From positions 62,001 through 126,000 of the forward strand of contig NZ_CANLRL010000009.1 in assembly GCF_947493595.1 (NCBI RefSeq): a DNA stretch of 64,000 bases. Reading direction: 5' to 3'. Positions 26,767 through 36,223 of this stretch are shown piece by piece. Position 1 is the stretch's first letter. Each line of letters starts with the position of its first letter. A program made the position numbers and the translations under genes. The notes beneath the pieces are model-generated. The model was not told the DNA's origin. It saw nothing but the letters and a program-made list of their open reading frames with translations, and ran no database searches. The stretch is from an uncultured Shimia sp. Its GTDB lineage: Bacteria; Pseudomonadota; Alphaproteobacteria; Rhodobacterales; Rhodobacteraceae.

Positions 26767-27658
26767 TTTGAATGGATATGCGGTGGACTTGGGAGGAACC
26801 AAGCTGGCGGCGGTTTCGATTGTTGCGGGGCAGGTTCAAGACGCGCTTGTACGCAAGACAAGGAGCGCAGATGGGCCGGATGCCCTGGTGCGTGACCTGG
26901 CGCATATTTCCCGTGACATAGGCTACACCGCTGGCGCGCCAATTGGCGTGGCTGTTGCCGGTAAGCTGGATGAGCAGGGCCTATGGTCTTCCGTCAACCA
27001 CACCATATTGAAAGATCTCAACAAACTGCCCCTGGTGGATTGTTTGTCAAACGCGATGGGGCCTGGCGTTGTCGCGCTCAATGACACGCAGGCCGCCGCC
27101 ATCGGCGAGTTTCGCTTTGGAGCCGGGCAGGGCGTCGCCTCATTGGCGTATCTGACCGTATCTACAGGGATTTCGGCGGGCTTTATGTTGAACGGCCAGC
27201 CCCTGCAGTCGCCAAACGGGATGTTGGGGCATGTTGGTGCAATGGTGAGCAGAACCGGAGATCGCAATTGCGGATGTGGGCGTGTTGGCACCTACGAGAG
27301 CATTGCCTCCGGCCGCGCCATAGAGGCCATGGCCGCAGAGCAGGGCTATCCCGGTTTTGCATGCCATCAAGTTTTTGCCGCGGCCGCGACGGGGGAGCGT
27401 TGGGCGCAAACCCTGATGGATAATGCCTGCGCTGCCATTGCCGAACTCTGTGCTAATCTGGCCGCCGTTTTGGGAGTCGAGCGGGTTGTGCTCGGCGGGG
27501 GCGTTGGGCTGGCGGATGATTTCCTCAGTGGCGTGCGGCGTCACCTGTCTCGGGAGCCGGAGCAATTTCAACCCCAACTCGTACCTGCAGGGTTGGGCAA
27601 GCACAGCGCGATGTACGGTGCGCTGTCCGCTGCGGTAGCCAAAGGGAACCTGTCATGA
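26744..27658 (+). CDS. nanK: N-acetylmannosamine kinase, ROK family
   Basis: NanK phosphorylates ManNAc to feed NanE. The 304-residue ROK protein has the ATP-binding DLGGTK at 15-20, LNDTQAAAIGE, GISAGFMLNG and GHVGAMVS. The ROK zinc motif (CxCGxxGCxE) is changed: here NCGCGRVGTYES has Thr where the third Cys is expected. The ATG at 26744 lies inside nanE; an ATG six bases later is equally possible. The stop overlaps the nagB start (ATGA). By family alone it could be a GlcNAc or glucose kinase; context favours ManNAc. Confidence 0.85.
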   Translation: MVMCALADLNGYAVDLGGTKLAAVSIVAGQVQDALVRKTRSADGPDALVRDLAHISRDIGYTAGAPIGVAVAGKLDEQGLWSSVNHTILKDLNKLPLVDCLSNAMGPGVVALNDTQAAAIGEFRFGAGQGVASLAYLTVSTGISAGFMLNGQPLQSPNGMLGHVGAMVSRTGDRNCGCGRVGTYESIASGRAIEAMAAEQGYPGFACHQVFAAAATGERWAQTLMDNACAAIAELCANLAAVLGVERVVLGGGVGLADDFLSGVRRHLSREPEQFQPQLVPAGLGKHSAMYGALSAAVAKGNLS

Positions 27659-28443
27659 AGGTGTTGATTTTCAAAACGGCCGAGGAGGTCAAAGTACAGG
27701 CGGCGCGGCAGTTGTTGATGTCAGTGCAGCGCAATCCTGAATCTGTGCTTGGATTGGCGACAGGCGGCACGATGGAGGATGTCTATGCCGAACTGGTCAA
27801 GCAGAGCCACCAACACGACGCCAGTTGGGCGCAGGTAACCACCTTCAATCTGGACGAATACTGGGGCATTTCGAGCGACAGCCCTGCATCATATCGCACC
27901 TATATGAACCACCATCTGTTTGACCACATCGACGTGGATCCGGGTGCGACCCATATCCCGCCGTCGGAGGGCGACAACCCGGAGATGGCCGCAGCACAGT
28001 ACGAAGCGCGCATATCCGGGGCTGGCGGGATAGATCTTCAACTGCTCGGAATCGGGGTGAACGGGCACATTGGCTTTAATGAACCGACCTCAAGCTTGGT
28101 CTCTAAAACACGGCTCAAGACGCTGACCCAGAGCACACGCGATGCCAATCTCCGCTTCTTTGACACGATGGAGCAGGTGCCGAGATATGCGCTCACCGTT
28201 GGGATTGGAACAATTATGGCCTCTGATGAGTGCCTTCTGGTTGCCACCGGCAGTTCCAAGGCGCCGGCGGTACAGACAATGATTGAGGGACCGCTGGCGG
28301 CAAGCTGTCCGGCAAGTGCTTTGCAGATGCACCAGAAAGTAACGGTGATGCTGGATGAAGAGGCTGCGCGCGATCTCGAGCTGCGCAGTTACTATCAGCT
28401 GGTGCATCCGGACGGGCAGGAAAGTGCCGTGTCCGATGGCTGA
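27655..28443 (+). CDS. nagB: Glucosamine-6-phosphate deaminase
   Basis: NagB converts GlcN-6-P to fructose-6-P and ammonia. The 262-residue protein has LGLATGGTMEDVY, FNLDEYWG with Asp67 as the likely catalytic acid, and LGIGVNGHIGFNEP with the active-site His. The start overlaps the nanK stop by four bases, and nagA starts inside its 3' end. It lacks the longer C-terminal allosteric extension only slightly, being close to E. coli NagB length. Confidence 0.94.
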   Translation: MKVLIFKTAEEVKVQAARQLLMSVQRNPESVLGLATGGTMEDVYAELVKQSHQHDASWAQVTTFNLDEYWGISSDSPASYRTYMNHHLFDHIDVDPGATHIPPSEGDNPEMAAAQYEARISGAGGIDLQLLGIGVNGHIGFNEPTSSLVSKTRLKTLTQSTRDANLRFFDTMEQVPRYALTVGIGTIMASDECLLVATGSSKAPAVQTMIEGPLAASCPASALQMHQKVTVMLDEEAARDLELRSYYQLVHPDGQESAVSDG

Positions 28444-29695
28444 TCCTCAGGCCCGCACCTTTGTGTATGCAGATATGATGTATGATGGCGTGTCCCGGCA
28501 CGGCCAGCCCCACGCGCTGATTGGTGTGGCGGAAGGCCGGATTGTCACCGTTCATGGTGACGTTCCGCAAAACGACGTCCCCTCAAATGCGCTCCGCGTT
28601 CCCATTGTGATGCCGGGTTTTCTCGATTTGCAGATCAATGGCGCAGGAGATGTGCAATTCAATTTTGACCTGACTATTTCCGGTCTCGAAACGATGGTCG
28701 CAGCCTCCGCCCTTGGCGGAGCCACCCATATCTTTCCGACCTTCACAACCGCACCAAACAGCGACTATCGCCGGGCAATTGAGGTTGTGGCTGAGGCGGT
28801 TGCAATTGGGGTTCCAGGGATTGCGGGGCTCCATCTGGAGGGACCGTTTATCTCCCGCCACAGGCCAGGCATACATCAAAAGGACTTCATTCGGCCGTTG
28901 CGCCAAAGTGATGTCGACCTGCTGTGTGAGGCCGCCGCAAAAATACCGCTTCTTGTCACGCTGGCACCGGAAGAACAGCCACCTCACATGCTGCAACAGC
29001 TCCAGCAAGCTGGCGTGACACTTTTTGCGGGGCATACCGAAGCAACTTTCGAGGACATGACACGGGCGGCGCAATCCGGCGTTACGGGGGGCACACATCT
29101 CTTCAACGCTATGAGCCAGATGACCCCGCGGGAGCCGGGCGCAGTTGGTGCGGTGTTGGGCGGTGGTGCTTTTTACGCGGGCATCGTGGCGGATGGTCAT
29201 CATGTGCATCCGCACAATTTAAACCTGGCCGTGCGGGCCTTGCCGGATCACCTCTGTCTGGTGACAGACGCGATGCAAACTATGAATGGCCGCTCGCAGG
29301 AAATGACGCTGTATGGCCGTCGAATTCGCCTGAAACACGGGCGATTGACCGGGGATGACGGCACCCTTGGAGGCGCCCACCTGACGATGGCAAACGCGGT
29401 GCAAACCCTTGTCCAACACACCGTTGCCAGCCTTGGCGATGCCGCGAAATTTGCGAGTGCCAACCCGGCGCAAGCCGTGGGTCTGCAGCACATCTATGGC
29501 CAACTCAAGCCGGGTTTGAGTGCCTCCATGTCACTACTCTCTACAGAGCTGGACTGTTTGGGCATATTGCGCGACGGCAGGTGTCACCTGTTTGGCCAAT
29601 CCGTCCCCAAAGGCTTTGCGCGCGGTCAGAGCGCCGACCTGTCACCGCTGGCCGGATGTTCGAAAGCCTCACACCACGCCACAGAAAGTGGATGA
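28436..29695 (+). CDS. nagA: N-acetylglucosamine-6-phosphate deacetylase
   Basis: NagA removes acetate from GlcNAc-6-P, giving NagB its substrate. The 419-residue amidohydrolase has MPGFLDLQINGAGDVQFN, GLHLEGPFIS with the metal Glu, FAGHTEA and GTHLFNAMSQM with the metal His residues, and VTDAMQ with the catalytic Asp. As in other NagA proteins the N-terminal HxH is missing. The ATG at 28436 overlaps nagB by eight bases and follows AGGAAAG. A 40 bp gap separates it from the exonuclease gene. Confidence 0.93.
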   Translation: MADPQARTFVYADMMYDGVSRHGQPHALIGVAEGRIVTVHGDVPQNDVPSNALRVPIVMPGFLDLQINGAGDVQFNFDLTISGLETMVAASALGGATHIFPTFTTAPNSDYRRAIEVVAEAVAIGVPGIAGLHLEGPFISRHRPGIHQKDFIRPLRQSDVDLLCEAAAKIPLLVTLAPEEQPPHMLQQLQQAGVTLFAGHTEATFEDMTRAAQSGVTGGTHLFNAMSQMTPREPGAVGAVLGGGAFYAGIVADGHHVHPHNLNLAVRALPDHLCLVTDAMQTMNGRSQEMTLYGRRIRLKHGRLTGDDGTLGGAHLTMANAVQTLVQHTVASLGDAAKFASANPAQAVGLQHIYGQLKPGLSASMSLLSTELDCLGILRDGRCHLFGQSVPKGFARGQSADLSPLAGCSKASHHATESG

Positions 29696-29735
29696 CCCAG
29701 ATGGTTTTCAGACCGGTCAAAGGCGGAAAGCACAC

Positions 29736-30353
29736 ATGTCAAAGCTGGTGATTTTTGACACAGAGTATTTGTCCTGTGAGGGCGCAATGCACCGGCTTTG
29801 GTCCGCCGCTGACGATCCAGACCCCCTGTTGGTTCAGATCGGCGCCGTTCTGATTGATTTGGAAGGTCAGGCCAGGGTTGAGGATAGTCTCAATGTCCTT
29901 GTCTTGCCCAAGGACAGGTTTGGCGCGCTATGTGAGCTTGACCCGTATTTTGTCGCTTTGACCGGCATCACCAACGAAAGACTGCGGGCAGAGGGCGTTG
30001 GAATAGCAGCGGCGCTTGAAGCCTTGGACAGGTTTTCGCGCGGAAGCCGCCTGTGGAGCTGGGGAAAAGATGAGCTTTTTGCCTTGGGCGTGAGCTGCTT
30101 TGTGCAGGGGGTACAGCCAAGCATTCCTGCCAACCGATTTGGCAACCTGAAATCAGTTTTTCAAAAGGCGTCGATGTCAGAACATGATATCGCCACCACC
30201 AACAGCGCAAGTCTCAGCAGCTTTTTTGGTGTCGAGACTGGGCTGCTTCGGGAACACGATGCGCTGGATGACGCGTTTTCCTTAAGTGCGGCCGTGCTGC
30301 ACCAACTGGACTGCGCAAAAATTAGCCCCGCGGACCTTTTCAGTGGAGCTTAG
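29736..30353 (+). CDS. DEDDh-type 3'-5' exonuclease
   Basis: The 205-residue protein looks like a DnaQ-fold nuclease: IFDTEYLS at the N-terminus gives the first Asp and Glu, LWSWGKDELF the second Asp region, and HDALDDAFSL the final His and Asp. These proteins digest single strands of DNA or RNA. The ATG at 29736 follows AAAGGCGGAAAG. It lies in line with and 40 bp after nagA, so it is probably on the sialic acid transcript, but a functional link is not obvious. No polymerase or RNase T context is present. Confidence 0.7.
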   Translation: MSKLVIFDTEYLSCEGAMHRLWSAADDPDPLLVQIGAVLIDLEGQARVEDSLNVLVLPKDRFGALCELDPYFVALTGITNERLRAEGVGIAAALEALDRFSRGSRLWSWGKDELFALGVSCFVQGVQPSIPANRFGNLKSVFQKASMSEHDIATTNSASLSSFFGVETGLLREHDALDDAFSLSAAVLHQLDCAKISPADLFSGA

Positions 30354-30374
30354 GCAAGCCGTGTGACACAGCCG

Positions 30375-30451
30375 TGGCGACCCCTGAAGGACTCGAACCC
30401 TCAACCTGCTGATTAGAAGTCAGCTGCTCTATCCAGTTGAGCTAAGGGGCC
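30375..30451 (-). tRNA. tRNA-Arg (anticodon TCT)
   Basis: The minus strand folds into a full cloverleaf: acceptor GGCCCCT with AGGGGTC (one G-T pair), D stem GCTC/GAGC, anticodon stem GCTGA/TCAGC around CTTCTAA, T stem GAGGG/CCTTC with TTCGAGT, discriminator G and an encoded CCA. The anticodon lies at 30415-30417 and reads AGA codons. Confidence 0.97.
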
Positions 30452-30559
30452 ATCGCCAAACGGCCAGCAGGTCACCCTGCGCCGTCACCTTTCTTATAGC
30501 CGCGCCAGCTTGTCAACGGCACGGGCGGGAAAAACGAATTTCCATCGCAACCGGTTGGC

Positions 30560-31315
30560 TTATCCAGACAGAACCGCAGTGTCTTTCGCCGCACAAACCT
30601 CGGCCAATGTGTCCGGGATGTCATCGGTGTAGAGCCGGGCCACGTCGGCGAAGTCCAAAATCCGCGCGGGGGCGTTGCGTTGGAATTTAGAGTGGTCCGC
30701 CAAAAGCCAGGTTTCCCGCGCACCCGCCAAAGCGGCGTGGGATACGGCAATCTCGTCGATGTCAAAATCATAGGCCACGCCGGTGTCCGACACCGCCGAG
30801 CAGCCCAGGATGGCATAGTCAAAGGCGAAGTCGGCCACCATGCGCGCGGCCACCGGGCCGACCAATCCGCCATCTTCTTCCCGCGGCCGCCCGCCAGTCA
30901 AAAGCACGCTGCAGCGCGCGTTGCCGGACAATATCCGTGCCACATTGAGGTTGTTGGTCACCACCAGCAGGCCATCGTGGCCCAGCAAGGCGCTTGCCAG
31001 TGCCTCTGTGCTGGTGCCGATGTTGATGAACAGGGCGGAACCATTGGGGATGTCCGCCGCACAGCGCGCCGCCATTGCCGCTTTGGCATCCGCGTTCACG
31101 CGTCCGCGTTCCTCATAAGCAATGTTGCGCACACCGGAGGGGAGAACCGCGCCGCCATGTACCCGCTCCAGCCTACCGGCGTTGGCCATTTCATTGAGGT
31201 CGCGGCGAATGGTTTGCACGGTCACGTCAAAGCGCGCGGCCAACCCTTCAACAGTGACTTTGCCCTCGCTGCGGGCGATATCGAGGATTTCTCTTTCGCG
31301 AAAACTGCTCAGCAT
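30560..31315 (-). CDS. glpR: DeoR-family regulator, GlpR-like
   Basis: The 251-residue protein has the DeoR helix-turn-helix at about 5-60 (REREILDIARSEGKVTVEGLAARFDVTVQTIRRDLNEM) followed by LERVHGGAVLPSG and a sugar-phosphate-binding domain (NIGTSTEALA, VVTNNLNVA, DYAILGCSAV, LADHSKF). The start at 31315 gives MLSSFREREILD as in GlpR. It diverges from glpD across 144 bp that holds a perfect 19 bp dyad, so it most likely represses glpD in response to glycerol-3-phosphate. The effector is inferred. Confidence 0.85.
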   Translation of the reverse strand: MLSSFREREILDIARSEGKVTVEGLAARFDVTVQTIRRDLNEMANAGRLERVHGGAVLPSGVRNIAYEERGRVNADAKAAMAARCAADIPNGSALFINIGTSTEALASALLGHDGLLVVTNNLNVARILSGNARCSVLLTGGRPREEDGGLVGPVAARMVADFAFDYAILGCSAVSDTGVAYDFDIDEIAVSHAALAGARETWLLADHSKFQRNAPARILDFADVARLYTDDIPDTLAEVCAAKDTAVLSG

Positions 31316-31324
31316 GTTCGTTAC

Positions 31325-31381
31325 TTTTCGTTTGCTTCCACCTTCAGTGGCAGGCGGCGGGTGGATTTTCAACGAAAATCC
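31325..31381. promoter_or_regulatory. Candidate GlpR operators
   Basis: A perfect dyad GGATTTTC-AAC-GAAAATCC spans 31363-31381. Its inner octamer AACGAAAA (31371-31378) also occurs as the reverse complement TTTTCGTT at 31325-31332. The TTTCG-type half site is common for GlpR-like DeoR proteins. The sites lie between the divergent glpR and glpD starts. Confidence 0.7.
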
Positions 31382-31459
31382 GTGGAGTCACAGAGAATTT
31401 CCTTGACGATATGCGCGTTTTGGGTTCGTAAGGGTGCGCAAATGTTCGAAGGTGTTCTT

Positions 31460-33043
31460 ATGGAAGCGCAAACCGAAAATCCGGTGGATCTTTTTGTCAT
31501 TGGCGGCGGCATCAACGGCTGTGGCATTGCCCGCGATGCAGCAGGGCGGGGGCTCTCGGTGGAACTGGCGGAAATGAGCGATTTGGCTTCGGCCACGTCC
31601 TCGGCCTCAACCAAGTTGTTCCATGGCGGTCTGCGCTATCTCGAATACTTCGAAGTGCGTCTGGTGCGGGAAGCGTTGATCGAGCGTGAAACTCTGCTAC
31701 GCGCCATGCCGCACATCAGCTGGCCGATGCGGTTTGTGCTGCCGATGCACAAAGACATGCGCTTTGAAAACGACACGCCGACCTCAAAACTGTTGAGTGT
31801 GGTCATGCCGTGGATGAAAGGCCGTCGCCCCAGCTGGCTGATCCGCATGGGGCTCTTCATGTATGACCACCTCGGCGGGCGGAAAATCCTGCCCGGCACC
31901 CGCACCGTGGATCTGAAAATCGATGAAGCAGGCGCGCCAATCAAAGAGAAATTTGTCAAAGCCTTTGAGTATTCCGACTGTTGGGTCGAAGACAGCCGCC
32001 TTGTGGTGTTGAACGCCCGCGATGCCGAGGCGCGCGGCGCCACCATTCGCACCCGCACAAAAGTGATCTCCGCGCAACGGGGAGACAGCCTCTGGCATAT
32101 CGAGATGGAAGACGTCGACACCGGCGTGCGCCGCAGCACTCGCGCAAAGGCGCTGGTCAATGCCGGTGGCCCTTGGGTGGCGGATGTCATTCGTGGTGTG
32201 ATCCAGCAAAATTCTTCTGCCGGCGTTCGGCTTGTACGCGGTAGCCACATCGTGACCAAACGCCTGTTTGACCACGACCGCTGTTACTTCTTCCAAGGCA
32301 CCGACGGGCGCATCATCTTTGCCATTCCCTATCAGGAAGATTTCACTCTCATCGGCACTACCGATCAGGAGCACACCCACGCTGACGTGGCCCCAACCTG
32401 CACCGATGAAGAGGCGCAATACCTCTGCGACTTTGCCTCTAACTACTTCAAGAAGCCCGTCACCATGGAGGATATCGTCTGGCGCTATTCCGGTGTGCGT
32501 CCGCTTTATGACGACGGCGCGTCTTCTGCGCAGGCCGCGACCCGCGACTATGTGTTGAAACTGGATGATGGTGGCGCACCGGTGCTCAACATCTTTGGCG
32601 GAAAAATCACCACCTACCGCAAGCTGGCCGAAGCGGCGATGGAGAAACTCACGCCGTTCTTCCCGGAGGCCACAGCCCCTTGGACGGCCGGTGTGGCCAT
32701 GCCCGGGGGTGATTTTGAGGTGCATCAGGTGGGGGACAAGATTGCCGAGCTACTACGCGACTACCCCTTCCTAAACGATGCCTGGGCCAAACGCCTGATC
32801 CGCGCCTATGGCACCGAAGCACCGGAGATGCTCGGGGCCGCAAAATCTGCCGCTGATCTAGGCGCAGACTTTGGCGCCACGCTCACCGCTGCTGAGGTCG
32901 ACTGGCTCATGGCGAAGGAATACGCCCGTGCCGCCGCCGATGTGGTCTGGCGCCGTTCCAAGCTGGGTCTGCGCCTCAACGCGCAGCAAATTGCCGCCAT
33001 CGACAGCTACATGGCTGCAGCGCGGCAAAAAGCCTCTGCCTAA
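31460..33043 (+). CDS. glpD: Glycerol-3-phosphate dehydrogenase (FAD, aerobic)
   Basis: GlpD oxidises glycerol-3-phosphate to dihydroxyacetone phosphate at the inner membrane and passes electrons to quinone. The 527-residue protein has the FAD motif VIGGGINGCGIARDAAGRGLSVEL at the N-terminus, STKLFHGGLRYLEYFEVRLVREAL, FAIPYQEDFTLIGTTDQEH and LNIFGGKITTYRKLAE. The ATG at 31460 has GAAGG at good spacing; an ATG at 31442 would add six residues and is also possible. No glycerol kinase or transporter gene is nearby. A strong terminator follows. Confidence 0.95.
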   Translation: MEAQTENPVDLFVIGGGINGCGIARDAAGRGLSVELAEMSDLASATSSASTKLFHGGLRYLEYFEVRLVREALIERETLLRAMPHISWPMRFVLPMHKDMRFENDTPTSKLLSVVMPWMKGRRPSWLIRMGLFMYDHLGGRKILPGTRTVDLKIDEAGAPIKEKFVKAFEYSDCWVEDSRLVVLNARDAEARGATIRTRTKVISAQRGDSLWHIEMEDVDTGVRRSTRAKALVNAGGPWVADVIRGVIQQNSSAGVRLVRGSHIVTKRLFDHDRCYFFQGTDGRIIFAIPYQEDFTLIGTTDQEHTHADVAPTCTDEEAQYLCDFASNYFKKPVTMEDIVWRYSGVRPLYDDGASSAQAATRDYVLKLDDGGAPVLNIFGGKITTYRKLAEAAMEKLTPFFPEATAPWTAGVAMPGGDFEVHQVGDKIAELLRDYPFLNDAWAKRLIRAYGTEAPEMLGAAKSAADLGADFGATLTAAEVDWLMAKEYARAAADVVWRRSKLGLRLNAQQIAAIDSYMAAARQKASA

Positions 33044-33086
33044 GCGGCAACCGAGAATTGATCTTTGCGCCCCATCGGCCTATACG

Positions 33087-33118
33087 AAGCCCGCACGCTG
33101 CTGTTGTGCGGGCTTTTG
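33087..33118 (+). terminator. Rho-independent terminator of glpD
   Basis: AAGCCCGCAC (33087-33096) pairs exactly with GTGCGGGCTT (33106-33115), followed by a short T-run. Confidence 0.9.
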
Positions 33119-33223
33119 AGTCTGCGCGAGGGCGGAGGAGAACCATTCGGATTTTGTCAGGTCATCCCGACCTGATCCCGCAAGTCACAGAACACCCCTG
33201 ACGCAAAAAAGGTAGTGAGAAAC

Positions 33224-35440
33224 ATGGCTGATAAAAAATCGCCCGACATATTGTATACCATTGTAGACGAAGCGCCTGAGTTGGCCTCCGCCTCCTTCCT
33301 GCCGATCATTCGCAAGTTTGTGTCCGCCGCTGGTATCACCGTTGGCACCCCGGACATTTCCCTTGCCGGTCGCATCATTGCCACCTTCCCTGAAAACCTG
33401 ACTGCAGAGCAGCGTCAATCTGATGAGCTGGCCGCGCTGGGCGAATTGGTGAAAACACCGGACGCCAACGTCATCAAGCTGCCAAACATCTCCGCCTCCG
33501 TGCCACAGCTGGTCGCGGCCATCGAAGAGCTGCAGGGCCAGGGCTACAACATCCCGTCCTATCCAGAAGACCCGCAGTCTGACGAAGACAAAGCCATCCG
33601 CGCGCGTTTTGACGGCATCAAAGGCTCCGCCGTGAACCCGGTACTACGTGAAGGCAACTCTGACCGCCGTTCCGCCCGCGCCGTGAAAAACTACGCTCAG
33701 AACAACCCACATTCCATGGGCGCCTGGGAAAGCTCCAGCAAGACCAAAGTCAGCTCCATGCCGGGCAACGACTTCTACGCCAACGAAAAATCCGCCACCA
33801 TCTCTGAGGCGCAAGCCGGTGATGCGAAGATCGAATTTGTTGGCAAAGACGGTTCCGTGACCGTGCTCAAGGACAGCTACCCGCTGGCCGCAGGTACCAT
33901 CGCAGACGCCACTTTCATGTCCGCCAAAGCGCTGGGCGCCTTCCTCGCGGACGCGATTGAAGACACCAAAGCCGACGGCACCATGTTCTCCCTGCACATG
34001 AAAGCCACCATGATGAAGGTCTCCGACCCGATCATCTTTGGCCACGCGGTAAAAGCATGGCTGGGTCCGGTTTGGGACGCCCATGGTGAGGCCATCGCCG
34101 CCGCTGGCGGCTCTCCAAACTCCGGTCTGGGTGCTGTTCTGGCTGCGATCGACACGCTCGACAACGCCGACGCCATCAAATCCGAGATCGCCGCGCTGGA
34201 CCGTCCGTCCATGTACATGGTCGACAGCGACAAAGGCATCACCAACCTGCACGTGCCGTCCGATGTGATCATCGACGCCTCCATGCCAGCCGTGATCCGC
34301 GCAGGCGGCAAGGGCTGGGACGAAGCCGGCAACAAAGGTGACACCAACTGTGTGATCCCGGATCGCTGCTACGCGACTGTCTATGACGAAACCGTCAACT
34401 TCTTCAAAGCCAATGGCGCGCTTGACGTGACCACCGCAGGCTCCGTCGCCAACGTCGGCCTGATGGCGCAGAAAGCCGAGGAATACGGCTCTCACCCAAC
34501 CACGTTTGAGGCCCCAGCCGCGGGTTCCATCCGCATCGTTCTGGAAAACGGCGACGTGCTGCACTCTCACGATGTGGACACCGGCGACATCTGGCGCTCC
34601 TGCACCGTGAAGAAAGCCCCAATCGAGAACTGGATCGAACTGGCGATGGACCGTCAGCGCCTGACCGGGTCCGAGGCGATCTTCTGGCTGGACGCAAACC
34701 GCGCCCACGATGCCGAGCTGATCAAATATGTGACCCCGGCGCTCGCGGCGGCTGGCAAAGCTGACCTGTTCCAGATCATGGCGCCTCGTGAGGCCACCGC
34801 ACAGTCGCTCAAAACCATCACCGCCGGCAACGACAGCATCGCCATCACCGGCAACGTGCTGCGTGACTACCTGACCGATCTCTTCCCGATCCTCGAGCTG
34901 GGCACCTCCGCCAAAATGCTCTCCATCGTGAAGCTGATGAAAGGTGGCGGCCTGTTTGAAACCGGTGCCGGTGGCTCCGCACCAAAGCACGTGCAGCAGC
35001 TGGTCGAAGAAAACCACCTGCGCTGGGACTCCATGGGCGAGTTCTGTGCCCTTGGTGAAAGCCTGAACTTCCTCGCGGATGTCAAAGGCAACGCCAAAGC
35101 AGGTGTTCTCGGTGTGGCAGCTGAAGCCGCAACCCAAGGCATTCTGGACGACAACCGTTCGCCATCGCGCAAAGTCGGTCAGCCAGACAACCGCGACAGC
35201 CACTACTGGTTCGCCCGCTATTGGGCCGAGGCACTGGCAGCACAGTCTGACGACGCCGACCTAGCAGCCGAATTCGCAGGTGTGGCCAAAGCGCTCGCAG
35301 ACGGCGAAGAAGCCATCCTGGCCGAGCTCGCTGCGGCCCAAGGTCCAGCAGCTGATATTGGCGGCTACTTCCGCCCATCCGTGGAGCTGAAAGCCAAAGT
35401 CATGCGCCCCAGCGCCACCCTGAACGCGATCATCGACTAA
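33224..35440 (+). CDS. icd: Isocitrate dehydrogenase, NADP-dependent, monomeric
   Basis: The enzyme makes 2-oxoglutarate, CO2 and NADPH from isocitrate. At 738 residues it is the large monomeric type, not the ~420-residue dimer. Diagnostic runs are [21 protein letters not shown] near the start, [20 protein letters not shown] near 130, [19 protein letters not shown] near 245 and [18 protein letters not shown] near 600. The ATG at 33224 gives [12 protein letters not shown]; a GTG three codons upstream is unlikely. It is flanked by terminators and is a single-gene unit. Confidence 0.97.
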   Translation: MADKKSPDILYTIVDEAPELASASFLPIIRKFVSAAGITVGTPDISLAGRIIATFPENLTAEQRQSDELAALGELVKTPDANVIKLPNISASVPQLVAAIEELQGQGYNIPSYPEDPQSDEDKAIRARFDGIKGSAVNPVLREGNSDRRSARAVKNYAQNNPHSMGAWESSSKTKVSSMPGNDFYANEKSATISEAQAGDAKIEFVGKDGSVTVLKDSYPLAAGTIADATFMSAKALGAFLADAIEDTKADGTMFSLHMKATMMKVSDPIIFGHAVKAWLGPVWDAHGEAIAAAGGSPNSGLGAVLAAIDTLDNADAIKSEIAALDRPSMYMVDSDKGITNLHVPSDVIIDASMPAVIRAGGKGWDEAGNKGDTNCVIPDRCYATVYDETVNFFKANGALDVTTAGSVANVGLMAQKAEEYGSHPTTFEAPAAGSIRIVLENGDVLHSHDVDTGDIWRSCTVKKAPIENWIELAMDRQRLTGSEAIFWLDANRAHDAELIKYVTPALAAAGKADLFQIMAPREATAQSLKTITAGNDSIAITGNVLRDYLTDLFPILELGTSAKMLSIVKLMKGGGLFETGAGGSAPKHVQQLVEENHLRWDSMGEFCALGESLNFLADVKGNAKAGVLGVAAEAATQGILDDNRSPSRKVGQPDNRDSHYWFARYWAEALAAQSDDADLAAEFAGVAKALADGEEAILAELAAAQGPAADIGGYFRPSVELKAKVMRPSATLNAIID

Positions 35441-35466
35441 GGCTGACCCGATAGGTTGAAACAAGG

Positions 35467-35495
35467 AAGCCGCCCTGAAAGGGGCGGCTTTTTTG
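35467..35495 (+). terminator. Rho-independent terminator of icd
   Basis: AAGCCGCCC (35467-35475) pairs exactly with GGGCGGCTT (35482-35490), followed by TTTT. Confidence 0.95.
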
Positions 35496-35568
35496 TTTTG
35501 AGGCCAGCCACTTCACTAGTGGGAATGTACGTTTACAGTCGTTTAGTCCGCGCCTTTTGAGGGATAGC

Positions 35569-36141
35569 ATGTTGAAGTTATGTGTGATGGTCGCCGCAGT
35601 TGTCTTGGCACTGCATCCCGTGAAAGGGTTTGCTTCTGACGTTTCCCCAGCACGAGTGCTAATGGCAGCGGTGGTTTCGGATGATCCTCACACCACAAGG
35701 AAAGCAGGCGAATTGCTTTCGGTTTTTCGCACAATTGGCCAAATTCGCGAAACTGTTGTTTCGAACGAACCTTGGGTGGCTGCAAAACCGAATTTTGTTT
35801 TTGCATCAGGGGACGATTTCATCGTGCAAGGGCGACTAGCAGTTGATGCCTTGACTGAGTTTGATCCAAAAGTGGCGGAGTTCATTTTGGAACTTCCAGC
35901 CAACTCAGGGCACTGCTTTGTACAAAGCTTTAGTGTTGGCTTAGAAAAACGCTGGGTTCTTTTGGTAGTTCACAGTGTAGACAACGAGGCTCCAGAGTAT
36001 ATGAGCCAATGCCTCACTGCTGGTTTGTACAAATTTGTGAAGGGCAGCTTAGACGACTTTGTTCCATCCAAATGGCGAGAGGCCTATGTGGGACTCTTGT
36101 CTGAGAGCCAATCGACCTTCAGTTCAGTGGGAGTTAACTAG
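35569..36141 (+). CDS. Secreted protein of unknown family (paralogue of the convergent gene at 36224)
   Basis: I do not recognise the family. The 190-residue protein has an N-terminal hydrophobic signal (MLKLCVMVAAVVLALHPVKGFAS, likely cleaved after Ala22) and is probably periplasmic. It carries two cysteines in the mature part, Cys116 and Cys148, and an ending WREAYVGLL at 169-177. The convergent gene at 36224-36763 shares these: FxF and a Gly 12 residues later, CFV, VDN, a second Cys, and WRxxYxxLL exactly 21 residues after it. The patch looks AT-richer than its neighbours. GAGGGA at 35559-35564 precedes the ATG. Confidence 0.7.
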   Translation: MLKLCVMVAAVVLALHPVKGFASDVSPARVLMAAVVSDDPHTTRKAGELLSVFRTIGQIRETVVSNEPWVAAKPNFVFASGDDFIVQGRLAVDALTEFDPKVAEFILELPANSGHCFVQSFSVGLEKRWVLLVVHSVDNEAPEYMSQCLTAGLYKFVKGSLDDFVPSKWREAYVGLLSESQSTFSSVGVN

Positions 36142-36223
36142 GTCAAGCATTGGACGGACATTTACGTCGCCGCAAACCTGAACCAAGCTGGGTTTCGTAA
36201 GGCGGGCTAAGTTTCCTATGGCG

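Noticed and set aside
30375-30451. tRNA-Arg as an integration site for the sialic acid cluster
   Set aside because: I found no duplicated tRNA 3' end or integrase within the window, so island insertion is unsupported.
33644-35203. 519-codon minus-strand frame across icd
   Set aside because: Shadow of icd; no family motifs.
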